In this document: piece after piece, positions 31,546 through 41,957 of the stretch
How the letters are laid out: each line of letters starts with the position of its first letter
How positions within the stretch are numbered: position 1 is the first letter of the stretch
DNA from: Hirsutella rhossiliensis
Taxonomy: Eukaryota; Ascomycota; Sordariomycetes; Hypocreales; Ophiocordycipitaceae
Assembly (NCBI RefSeq): GCF_020360975.1
Contig: NW_025408667.1
Coordinates: 11,222,001-11,286,000, forward strand
DNA length: 64,000 nucleotides
Reading direction: 5' to 3'
Position numbers and translations under genes: made by a program
Notes under the pieces: generated by a model
Seen by the model: the letters and a program-made list of their open reading frames with translations, nothing else
Told to the model about the DNA's origin: nothing
The model's database searches: none

Positions 31546-32410
31546 TCTTCCCGGTTACCCACGAGCCTGCCGTTAAGAAGATGCTAGCAGAACAGCTCAA
31601 GCTTCGTGAGGCAGTCAACCCAGCGTTTGTTAGTCTGCTTCCACCAGAAACACGGTTCGAACAAGCAGCCGATACAATGCAGCAGCTACGACATCGGTAT
31701 CATAATATGTTAAGCTCGCCAACCCGGAAGGGACTAGAAATAGCCTCTCGAGCTGTCACGGAAGCTGCTCTTGTGAGGACGAATCTCAACCAACACTATA
31801 AAGACCGCCTTCAGAGGATCGAGAAGATGAGTGCCCGTACACGGAAAGGCAAGGCTGTCAAGGCCAGCGAGGGCACTTTCTATACAAGCGTCAGCCTTGC
31901 GCGAGAGGGAACAGCTACTCGAGCAATATCGTAACGAGAAGTTCCAAGTGATCAATGGCAAGGCAAGAAGACTCACGATCAAACAGTGGCTCGCTTGGAA
32001 GGGGAAAAGCGATGACTATCTTGCCCTCGAGACAAGCGAAGAGATGTATGCACGCCTCCTCAAGCCGGCAGACAAGTTCACGATAGACACAACCCGCACG
32101 CCGCTTTGTGCGCCCTGGCGTGAAGGCCGACGGTACGCCAGCAGAGCAAGCGGCTGTGGCCGCAGCTTGCGCATCAGAAAGACCGTTGCAGTCAATTCAA
32201 TGGACTCATATTGAGAGAGAGGGGTCTATTGAGATTACCACATCGTCACAACAGCCGCCGCTGCCACAACGAGCACCATCGTCATCGCCGCCACTTACGG
32301 AGCCCTCGCTGTCATCGTCGCCGCCGGGCACGCCTACGCCACGCGAGCCAGGTTGGAAGAGACTTGAGGCTATTATTCGAGACAGCTATATTGAAAGGGC
32401 ATCGATTTAA
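31546..32410 (+). pseudogene. C-terminal part of a transposase-like protein in the fold-back element
   Basis: Segments THEPAVKKMLAEQLKLREAV, QLRHRYHNMLSSPTRKGLEI, LREREQLLEQYRNEKFQVIN and IKQWLAWKGKSDDYLALETS, then a Ser/Pro-rich stretch and EPGWKRLEAIIRDSY before a TAA at 32408-32410. One frameshift lies near 31870. The Ser/Pro and EPGWKRLEAIIRDSY block occurs again inverted at 31352-31543. No DDE core is present, so the protein family is a guess from the TA-type ends. Confidence 0.45.
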
Positions 32411-33050
32411 GATCTAATTGATATATAAATTGGCTAAATAGCTAATCTAGTGAGGATAAAGGGAGAGTGTAGGTATAGGGGTCAAACGGGGCAAAAGAGG
32501 GCGGCCACACGTTTCAACAGCAACACATGCATGCCTCAACGCCATGCAACTGCGCACAACGCTTGGAATCCAGATAATCAATTGCTTCATATACCATGAT
32601 TTAATCGCTGTACACGATGGACCAATTTTTATTAGGCCTAGACAGGTGTGGAATGCGTGGGCTGACTTTTGCACGCAATTGCCTGCATAAACCGCGTGCA
32701 CGGGTTCGGGGCGCGTCCACACATTAGCTCCCCAACTAAGGGGCTTGTCCCCTTAGTGGCTCCCGAAGGGCCCCGCTTATTATTATTGTATTTTCCGTCC
32801 AGCGACCTTTAGGTCGCTCAGGTCCCCGAGACGGGGCACAGGACGTGCTGAGCTGCTGGAAGTCTACTATCGCGGAGTAGGCCCACAATACGCGAAACGA
32901 AACGAGTACCAATCCGCGTCTTCTGCCCCTTCCACAGAACGTAAACAATCCACCATTCAGCATTTCATCGGCTCAAAGGCGCTTCTTTGCTCAGCCTGCT
33001 GCCCGTCAGCGGGACGTTCAGGCGCGACAGCCATGTCTTTCGTTTTGGCC

Positions 33051-36000
33051 TCACAGGGCCGGTTCCGAGAGCACCCTCCGCCCGGCCGAGTCGGGTAAGA
33101 GAGAATGGGTGTGTGTGCAAAGGGGGGAAGGAGGAAAGCGGTTGCTGCCGCCTAGTGGCGAGGGCAGATCGTTCCAAAGAACGAGCTTGCCTTCGCCACC
33201 TTGACGAACTGGTCGAAGTCTCTGCCTATTGCTCGGTTGACCGCCGCGCTCGGTGAGGGTGCCAACCTCATCCGATGTCGCGGCGCGATCTTCCGGCAAT
33301 AGAAGAGATGCTGGTTCTTTTCGTCGACCACATGAGCACGTCAGTCGCGCATCGTCGTGGTTCAACCTTTCGTGGTAATCAGCGAAGTCCCCGTGGTGGC
33401 TTCTTGCTGCGAGCAGATGGTGGAGCAGAGGTCGTGGAATGGTAAGTTCTGGCGGGCAGCCAGTCGTGGCATCGAGGTCGAGGACCCTGTACTGTTGGGG
33501 TGCAGAAACTTCCCACCAGGCTTTGAATGCGTCTTTTGGTCGCTGCCTAGCGACCTTGCGCAGATATGCCAGCGTCGGGAGAGCGTCTGCAGGCTCGGGT
33601 TGAGAGGTTCCTGCCTTTGCTAAGGCGTCTGCCTGCTCGTTACCTGGGATGTTGGTGTGGCCGGGGATCCAGCGGATCTCAGTGGCACCATGTTCTGCGG
33701 CCAAGGCCTGGAATTCCAGGAACTCCTTCTGGGAGGAATCTGATGGCATGCCTTGAAGACACGTCGCGACCGCGAGGTTATCGAGGCATACGACAATCTG
33801 GTCTGCAGCCGGGAGGCTCAACGCAGCACGCAGACCCTCTAGGAGCCTCTCGCCTCGGCATCAAAGACCTCAGCAAGCCCAAGACGGCCGTTACCGCTGA
33901 GGACGGTGAGTCCATCCTGATGTACCGCATAGCCGTACCCGCGGCTCCCTCCGGGAGAGGGATCCGTCCGAGTAGACGATTGCTGTCCGTGGAGCAACTG
34001 ATTGGAGCCACTCGCCGAAGTTTGCCGCCGATTCTTCTTTCGGCGCAGTTTGCAGGGTCCACGCTGGTCGCTGGCGAACCTACGTGCGAGAAGGTCTGGC
34101 CTGGCGCACCTTGGGAGCAGCTCGTCAGTGCGACGCAGTCTGGTCCGGAAAGGTTGTCGTGGACGCTGGTATTTTAACTTAATGGCCCTGTTGATGACAG
34201 GGGCCCGGATCGGCTTCGTTCGCACCGCAAGCGGGTGCGCTTCGTCGAGGACTTGAGACGGGCTGCGAAGCGCGTTCGACACGCCTGGAGCAGGTGCGAA
34301 ACTGGCGGTATGCCCGCCTCCCGGTGCCTGGCGCTGAGCGGCGTCGTCTTCCAGACCGGGAGGATGGCTCGCATGGCCGTGTTGAGCGACTTGTCCATCC
34401 GCCGGATGAGGTGCCGTATTCTTGATGGCCCTTCCTTTGCCGGCTTATTCCATCGCGGGCAGGTCATGCCCGGGTACCACGCCTCTGCCCCAAAGAACAA
34501 TTGCGGCTCGATGCAGGCGCGGACGGCTCTCGGACCGCACCTGGTAGGGGCCGCGGTTGGTATTTGTCAAACCCTTGAGATGGTAGGCCACTGCTTGCGC
34601 TTTGGCAGTCCACTTCTCGACGTGCGTCTTGAACGTCAGGGTGCTGTCAAGCCAGATGCCGAGCCACCGCATGGCTGAGCCTGGCCGCTTTTCTACCTCG
34701 CCATGGAAGACTGGAGGTGCATTCCTCGGTGTAGTTCGGGAGAAGTGCATGACTTCAGTCTTCTTGGGGTCGAAGGTTATCGCGTTCGCGGTGCCCCATG
34801 TCATGAGTTCGTGAACATGTTTCGACGCTCTGTGGGCAGTCTCCTCCAGGGAGTCTCCGACGCAAAGGACGGCAGTGTCGTCTGCATAGCCGAAGCGCCC
34901 CTTGGGGTTGCTCAGGCGGTAGATTGGCTCTGTGTATAGTAGGAAAAGTATGGGAGAAGCTGGCGATCCTTGCGGCAGTCCGCACTGCAAGGGTGACGAG
35001 GGTGTCATGACATCCTGGTAGCGGACACGTGCTGCTCGGTCATGCATAAAGGAGCCAGCCCAACGAGCGACATTCCGAGGCCATCCTTGCTGCCGAAGGC
35101 GAAGAATGAGCCTGCTACGAAGGACAGTGTCGAAGGCGCCTTCGACGTCCATTGTCACGAGTGTGGCGACCTGCTTGCGCGAGAAAGCCTCCTCGATGTC
35201 GTGTACCAATGCGGCGACAAGGTCAACAGCGGACCTTTTCGGCAATGCGCCAGCTTGTTGTGGGTGCAAGACACCATAGTGGACGGATGCCCACGCCAAA
35301 CGGCGCGCAATAAGCCGTTCGAGGCCTTTGCCCAGACAGGAGAGGAGAGATTGGACGCCAGGCGCGGGCCTCTGACAGGTTCCGACGCCCCGGCTTCGTG
35401 ATCATAACCACTTCCGCTTCCTGAAAGGCTTAGGATGGTGACCGATGTCGAGACAGCCCTGATACAGCTTGTGGACGAGGCTTCCAATGGTATGCCAGAC
35501 GGCACGGAGCATCTTGACCGTAATGTTATCGGAGCCGGGAGAGGTGTTACCCGTGCGAAGGGTCGCGTCACGGACCTCCTCCAGGGAAACGTTCTGAGCG
35601 AAAGGAATCGTCCTCGCTGTGTCCACTGGGACCCACGGATCCGTGATGTCATCCTGCGAAGTGCGACGTTCGAGCGTTGCTCGTCGCAGGGCGTTGGCTT
35701 TGTCTAGTTGGGTCTCATAGACGGTATCATCCACTTGCAGAGGCGGTGGTTGGAAAGCACCGGGCGATCTCAGCCAACGGACCGCCTTGAAGACGGACGC
35801 ACTGTCCGTGAAGCTGTCAATCAGATCGCGCCAGTAACGGCGCTTGACTCGCCGCACGACTCTCTGGAAATTCCTTTTCGCGAGCTGAACCTCTCGGCCG
35901 AAACCGAGAGCGTAGACTCTCCTCACTGCGCGATACTCCACCGCGGCCAAGGAGCATTCCTCCGTCCACCAGGGCGCGCTGCGTGCGCCCTTGCGGACCG

Positions 36001-36868
36001 ACCGGCCTGCAGCTTTGGCGGCAAACTGAAGTAGGTTAGTCACTGCTAAGGCAAGTGAATCCAAGTCTTGAGGGGAAGCGGTTGACGGCTCGATAGCCGC
36101 CACGCCGTTTTCAACCATCTCTACGAAGCGTCTTATTTCCTCGTCAGAGGTAAGGCGAACCTTCCCAGTGGGTGGGGGCGCTACAGCGAGCTCAGGCAGG
36201 GTAGTGCTGAGCGTGAAGTGGTCGGAGCTGGTGGCAAGATGGTCTTCCACCACGGCATTGGCCAAGGCGATATTAGAGAAGGCAAGGTCGATCGTATTGC
36301 CATGAGGATTTGTCGGGACGTCAGCCGGGTTGAGCAGGTTCAGACCGTTGGCTGTCGCCCATGCAGCTACAGCCTCGCCGCGGCCCTCGATGCGGCCGGC
36401 TTGCCAGCTGTGGTGTTTGGCGTTGAAATCGCCTGCTACCAGACATCTGTCTGGCGCGGGCCATTGGAGTAGTATGTCGAGGGCCTCGTCGTATGACGGT
36501 TGGCGGTAAACGTTGACCAAAGTGATGTCGTTGACCGTGAGCCAAAGAATGTCACGAGTTGCCGCGGGCCTCCTCTGATCTACCATCAGTCCAGGCCTGC
36601 GGCGGACATAGGTCATGACTCTGGGTCGGGTGCTATTGTCTTCCCAGCTGTCAACCGGGGAGAAGGTGTCGTAGGCGGGATGTGTTTTGGTAAGGCATCG
36701 GCCGCCCTTTGTTTCTGTCCATGGCTCCTGGAGGAGCACCACATCGTAATGTTCGGAATCGGCGAGGGCAAGGGCGCAGTCGTGCGCCGGCGAGATCTTG
36801 CCCACGTTCGCTTGGAAGACTCGCAGAGTCTTATTGCCACATTGATTTGTGCGTGGGTATCTCGTCAT
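33051..36868 (-). pseudogene. LINE ORF2 (endonuclease, reverse transcriptase, RNase H), several frameshifts
   Basis: 36868-35402 is open and encodes the apurinic-type endonuclease (LRVFQANVGK, VVLLQEPWTE, LVAGDFNAKHHSW, SSDHFTLSTTLPEL) and the start of RT (NTSPGSDNITVKMLR). After a shift near 35400 the RT continues in 35299-34445: VTMDVEGAFDTV, GLPQGSPASPILF, the active site FGYADDTAV, and IWLDSTLTFKTHVEKW. After further breaks the RNase H is at 33821-33051 (HTNIPGNEQADALAKAG). The domain set identifies the Tad1/I clade. The element cannot make ORF2 protein as sequenced. Confidence 0.85.
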
Positions 36869-37132
36869 GGAGAGACAGAGTCCTCAATGATGCGTCGCTT
36901 CTTCGTAGGAGAAGCAGATCTGTGTCGTTGGCCTCCACCCGGAGGTTCGGGTGCCGAGGCCATCATGACGGAAGGCGGGGTTACGGTCCTGGTCGAGCTT
37001 AGGGTCGATTCGCTACCGCGCCGTGGGGCTTCGTCATGAGGTTGGGCTTGCTGTCCGTCGTCCCGGGCAGCACTTGAGGTCGGGGGGTGAGGTGCGTCGA
37101 TTCCGAGGCGGTCTTCCTGTCAGGCCCAGGCG

Positions 37133-38614
37133 TTACTGTCTTTCGGTGACACCACCCGGCGAGCAGGTGGCATCCCGTTCGGGCTGCTCGGATCGTTCTA
37201 CTCTTTCGTATTGTTCCTTTCGCCGGGCGGACAGTTGAGCGCCCAGCTCTCGGGCGCGAGATTTCTCTTCTCTCGTCAGACGGCGAATGACGCCGTGTGA
37301 TCGCTTCGGGCGCGCAGGGCACTTCGCAAAGTCTGCGGCGTGGGGCCCAAGGCAGTTCGCGCACCGCTCGAGGGCCACGCAAGCTTCCGCGTCGTGGCCG
37401 CGCCGTCCGCACCGCTTGCAGGATGCTTGTCGGTCGCAGGTGTGTCGGGCGTGAAAGTCCCAGCACTTGTCGCACTGGCTGGGCAGGCTAGATCTCTCAA
37501 TGTATTGGGCGAGCCGACTGGATCCAAACAGCCTCCAGGGCTTATCAGTCGGTTCGAGGAATGACACAATCAAGGTACAGGTCAGGGGTCGTTCGGCTTG
37601 CGCCTGGCGGGCGCACCCTGATGGGTTTGAGGCCGGTCTGGCAGGCGATTTCATCTTTGGCGGCTGGCTCGTAGTCCAATTCTTTCCCTGTAGGTCGGTA
37701 AGAATATAGGGGCAGTTTGCCACGGCGTAGGTGTACCATCTCTGGCTGATTTCTACATCTGTCGCGCCCATGTCTTGGGACCACTCCGACTGTCGTTGGA
37801 CGATAAGATCCCGAATGGTCGCATCTGTTGTTCTGATGGCCCATCCGGAGTTCACCTTGAAAGCGGCTGGGACTTGGTGAAGGTCGATGCCGACTTTGGC
37901 GGCAATGTGGGTCCGGATTGCGTAGCTATTGTGGTCCCTCGCCGGTGCTTCGGCCGGGAGTCGCACGAAAACCCGGAGGTCTTCTTTCGGCGGGGCGGGG
38001 ATTGGTCGTCCCTGGAGACGGGAAATTGGCTGTTGTGGCTCTTGTTGCGGGGCTGCAGCGGCCGTGGGAGAGTGGCCACATGGCCGCTGGCTTGCGGTGC
38101 GACCGGCGGCCACGCTGCTGTACGTCGGCGCAGATGCGAGTCGGAGATCGGAGGGCGTCTGCCTCCAGAGGTCGAGAAAACGGTTGGAGAAGTGCTCTGC
38201 GAAGCTGTGTTCGAGACCAGATGTGAATTGCTTCGCAGTCTGCTCGAATGATTCGCAGAAGGCCCGAAAACCGTCATTTTGGCGTTGTGGGCATCGGTTT
38301 CGTCGCCGGCGAGTTTGTTAGCTGCATCAATGATAGACACCGGTTGGAGCACGTCGGTCTCGGTGGTGCCGGGCAGGCTCGGACGGTTCACGCCGCGCTC
38401 CTTCCGTAGCGGCGGCATTGGACAGGCGGATGAGGGGCGACGACGGCGTTGCTGCCGGCCGCCGGAATGCTGAAGAGAGACCAATGGGACGGGTCACAAT
38501 GGGAGAACTATTTCGCAGCTGAGATGCACGGGCTAAGCGAGAAAGGTTAGGCGGGGTATGAGCACCCAGATCAAAGGGATCCGAGCTGGCATGCGAGCTC
38601 GTGGCAGATGCCAT
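37133..38614 (-). pseudogene. LINE ORF1 (Gag-like, three CCHC knuckles), two frame breaks
   Basis: Starts MASATSSHASSDPFDLGAHT at 38614. The middle part (SIIDAANKLAGDETDAHNAK) reads in another frame, then returns to the first frame (PKEDLRVFVRLPAEAPARDH, WSQDMGATDVEISQRWYTYA). The C-terminal part has CDKCWDFHARHTC, CKRCGRRGHDAEAC and CANCLGPHAADFAKC, followed by a basic tail, stopping at 37133. ORF1 proteins of Tad/I-type LINEs bind element RNA. The two shifts compensate each other. Confidence 0.8.
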
Positions 38615-39011
38615 GGCCGCAGCCGAAGCCAGCGCAGAGCGCGGCTACAGAGGTTGTCGTGCACGTGTTAAGCAAATTGGTAGAAATTGCGCCACTTTCT
38701 TAACAATTGCATGCCAAGAAAGTGTGATGACAAAGGAAGGTGCGAAGGGCCCCGCCAACGGGTATTTGGATAAGTTCAGGGTAGGCTTCCGGGGATCGAA
38801 GCCGCTCGATGCGACGTCGCCAATCTTCACTTCAAGTTTCCACATTTGATAGCTTATCGTTTGACCCTTATCTCTGCCGAGACGCGTTACGCGCAATTTT
38901 TTTTCTTGGCGCGCATCCCTACGCACACCAGTTGCTCTATGAATCGCTCATCGTGATTTCACGTCTTTGCGCGTCTGGTTTCGGGCGCTATGAATAGTAG
39001 ACCTCCGGCCT

Positions 39012-41331
39012 TTGTATGCATGCGCATCACTCATCGATATGACTTCATCTCTGAATGCCGGGCACAACTTGGCACCGGTGGATGAGATGTGTGATTTTCC
39101 GTCAAGCGTTGCAAACACTTCCCAGGGCTCCAGTGCAGTCGATCCATCGGGAGAGACCGCCGACGACGCATCGTTTGCGGTCGACCACATTGGCTATGAA
39201 GGTATCGATTGGAATCGTGTGTCGGGCTACTCCATCAGCGAGCGTCGTAAAAGGCCGCGAACGAGCTGGGTATGGGAGCACGGGTACGATATAGAGAAAG
39301 ACAGCTCTGGTCATCGATTTTGGCTGTGCAAGACGTGCCATCGAGAAAAGGCGACCATCCGGCACATGTATGACGCCGCAGCCACGAGCCAAGCAAACGC
39401 CCATATGGCAGAAATTCACCGCATCAACAAGGACGGACCGATGCCACCTCAGATGAAGAAGCAGCGTACTTTGCTCGACATGATTGACTTGGACCCCCGG
39501 CAGCCAAAGGAACAAGCTCTGATGAATGCCTTTGCGGCGTCGTTCGATCCCATTCGATTTCAGCAATTGCTCATTCGCTGGGTGACTTGTGACAACATTC
39601 CTTTTCACAAGCTCGAGAGCCCGTATTTTCGCGACTTGATGGCATATACGAACAGGGCTGTCGTCGACTCGGGAAGTCTTCCAACACATAGCACAATCCG
39701 CGAATGGATTATACGGCCTTTCAATCGTCATAAAGGCGTCGTGACAGAATTGCTGAGTCGCTCGCTGAGCCGCATTAACGTCTCTTTCGACGCTTGGTCC
39801 TCTCGCAGATTCACGTCCCTACTCGGCCTGACGGTCCACTTCCTTGACGACGAAGGCAAGTTTCGAACATTTCTTCTCGGCCTACCGCGGATCGAAGGTC
39901 GTCACAGCGGCGAAAATCTTTCCGACCGTGTAAGCGAGATAATACACGAATACGGGTTTGAGGACCGCGTTGGGTATTTTGTGACAGACAATGCGGAGAG
40001 CAACGACACCTGCCTTGACCGTCTGAGCACTGAGTTGGAGTTCAGGAAGCAGCATCGGCGACTTCGTTGCTTTGGTCATATCATCAATCTCGTCGCTCGA
40101 TCCATCCTTTTCGGGGCAAACGTCGATGCGTTTGAGGAGGACTGTCAAGCCGAAAAAGAGATCCAGGATGACATGAATCTCTGGAGACGCAAAGGCCCCA
40201 TAGGCAAATTACATAACATCGTCCACTGGGTGCAAAGGTCTGGGCAGCGAATCGAGAAGCTCCACAAGCTGCAGTCAATCGAGAACATTGCCTTGAGTCT
40301 TGAGGATCAAACAACTTACGATGTAATCCTGGATAACGCTACTCGCTGGAACTCCTCCGAGGCCATGATGGAGCGAGGCTACAAGCTCCGCAATGCACTT
40401 GACTCACTTGTCCAGGCGGAAGTGACGGAGTGGAAGGAATATGTGTCACGGAGAACTCAGAATGGGATGAGGCCGATGCCGAAGAGGAGTCGAAAGAAGC
40501 CCGCGATAGTCGATGACAAGATGTCTGCGGAGGACTGGTCGGTGATTGCAGAGTACTTGGCCATTTTGGGTCCACTCAAAATAGCCACGAAGCGCCTGGA
40601 AGGTCGCCCTAGCGAGGGGAAAGTTGGAGCGACTTGGGAGGTCCTTTTGACGATGGAGTGGCTTTTGAAACATCTAGAGGACTCGAAACTCCGACACGAG
40701 CGGGACGAGGAACCGTATCTGCGCATCGGCTGTAATCTTGGGTGGATGAAGCTGGACGAATACTATACCCTCACCGAGAATAGTCCAGCGTACCTCGCAG
40801 CCCTTGTTCTTCACCCTGCATTCCGTTGGTCTACTATAGAATCGCAGTGGGCCGAGCATCCAGATTGGCTGGTCAAAGGCAAGGCTGCTGTTCGGGAACT
40901 GTGGGAGGAGTATCGTGTACTCACCGTGGAGCAGGATGCGATACCCGAACAGCCCACAGTTTCTCGCAAGACCACGGATCTAGATGACTTCATGGCCTCG
41001 ATCAGGAAGCTCAGTACTCGGCCTGCCCCGTCAGCGTCTGCCATGCGAGATGAGTACGCGGAGTGGGTTGTAGCAACCGACCCTGGCGATTGCTTGGTAG
41101 ATGATCCTATCCAATATTGGCTTCTTCGCAGACGTCAATATCCGCGCCTGTCGCGGATGGCAATTGACCTCTTTTCCGTTCCGGCAATGTCTTCCGAACC
41201 AGAACGTATATTCAGTCTTGCCGGGCAGAATGGTCACGGCGCAGAGAGGACGGCTGAAAGCCGATCTGATCGGAGCTGCGCAGTGTATATCATCTTGGGA
41301 AAAGAATGGAGTTATTCAAATTGCCAAATAA
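39012..41331 (+). pseudogene. hAT 3 transposase, intact except a frameshift near the C-terminus
   Basis: One open frame runs from 39012 (ATG at 39042 is a likely alternative start). It covers a BED-like finger (FWLCKTCHREK, ANAHMAEIHR), the catalytic core (INVSFDAWSSRRFTSLLGLT, VTDNAESNDTCLDRL), LRCFGHIINLVARSILFGAN, DNATRWNSSEAMMERGY, NLGWMKLDEYYTLTENSPAY and the dimerisation domain (YPRLSRMAIDLFSVPAMSSE, PERIFSLAG). Near 41225 one extra base moves the last residues (GRMVTAQRGRLKADLIGAAQ) into the next frame, which stops at 41331. The original frame instead runs into the AAATC array to 41417. The shifted part belongs to the dimerisation helix, so activity is doubtful. This is the best preserved hAT transposase in the window. 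Confidence 0.82.
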
Positions 41332-41611
41332 ATCCAAATCGGACGACTTCTAGTCAAATCAAATCAAATTCACTGGAGATTTCTGTGACTCAAATCAAAT
41401 CAAATTGGCCCTCATGATATCCAAATCAAATTCAAATTGGATGCTCCAGTAATTCGATTTATTTGTTTGCAAGTCTGGTAGGGGTTGGACTCGGTGACGT
41501 TGAGAGTTTGCGGCTGTCACACAGAGTATATCAGCCTCCAACAGTCTGATTCCCCTATTCGCACAGTTAGCCTATATTTTAGGTCGTGGCAGTTTGTAAT
41601 GCCATATTAGT

Positions 41612-41690
41612 GATGGATTCGAACCTTCTAGATGACGTCGTCATCTAGGCTGCCTGGGTGGCGACATCGCCACTCAACCCAACGTCACAA
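41612..41690 (-). repeat. tRNA-like SINE candidate, copy 1
   Basis: On the minus strand, GGGTTGAGTGG (A-box-like) and AAGGTTCGAATCC (B box) flank two strong hairpins (gtggcgatgtcgccac and ctagatgacg/cgtcatctag). A second, more diverged copy surrounds the copia C insertion (about 50680-50722 and 56600-56650). Two dispersed copies fit a SINE better than a tRNA gene. Confidence 0.5.
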
Positions 41691-41847
41691 GTATAAGAAG
41701 CCAACTTCTCACCATCACTTAGATAGAGAATCAAGAGTTGTTCAGTCCCCGATCTTCATGCTTCCTCAGCTCATCCTCCGTGCGATAGTGCCAAAAGTCT
41801 TAGGCGGGGTACATCGTGCAGCCAAATTAGGAAATACAGTCAAGCAA

Positions 41848-41957
41848 CATCAACCAACCAAGCAAAGTAAGCCCCTCTCGTCAAGCAAACCAAGTAAAGC
41901 AAGGGGTCCGATCAACCAAGTCAAGCAAAGGGGTCAAATTTTGCTTTACTTGGTTGA
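41848..41957. repeat. Small inverted-repeat sequence (MITE candidate)
   Basis: Begins catcaaccaa..aagcaaag and ends ttgctttacttggttgatg, the near inverse. About 110 bp, made of caaccaag/caagcaaa words. No clear target duplication. Confidence 0.4.

Larger units (their letters stand above)
32777..38742 (-). mobile_element. Tad-like non-LTR retrotransposon (LINE), near full length
   Basis: 5,966 bp, flanked by the 13-bp duplication CGAAGGGCCCCGC (32764-32776, 38743-38755). The 3' end on the minus strand has a CAATAATAATAA tail rather than poly(A). ORF1 carries zinc knuckles and ORF2 has endonuclease, RT and RNase H. It landed 7 bp from the right end of the fold-back element. Confidence 0.9.
30994..38762 (+). 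mobile_element. Fold-back pogo-like element inside hAT 3
   Basis: Ends CCCGTTGGCGGGGCCCTTCG and inverse, flanked by TA (30992-30993, 38763-38764). Excluding the LINE (32777-38742) and its duplication it is about 1.8 kb. The arms are about 550 bp each (30994-31545 and 32234-32776 plus 38756-38762) and include coding sequence, so the right end of a transposon is present twice in inverted orientation. The TA target and CCCGT start point to the Tc1/mariner-pogo superfamily. Confidence 0.78.
30822..41477 (+). mobile_element. hAT transposon 3, carrying a fold-back element and a LINE
   Basis: TIRs CAGACTTGCAAACAAATAAA and inverse, flanked by the 8-bp duplication GTAGGGGT (30814-30821, 41478-41485). 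Without the insert at 30994-38762 it is about 2.9 kb. Both subterminal regions are arrays of AAATC/CAAAT words (30836-30985 and 41320-41455). Confidence 0.92.
30629..41513 (-). repeat. Short repeat with (TAG)n tail, copy 2, split by hAT 3
   Basis: Parts are 30629-30821 and 41486-41513. The sequence matches 4588-4806 closely, with a longer tail of seven or more TAG units. The hAT duplication GTAGGGGT lies inside it. Confidence 0.7.
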
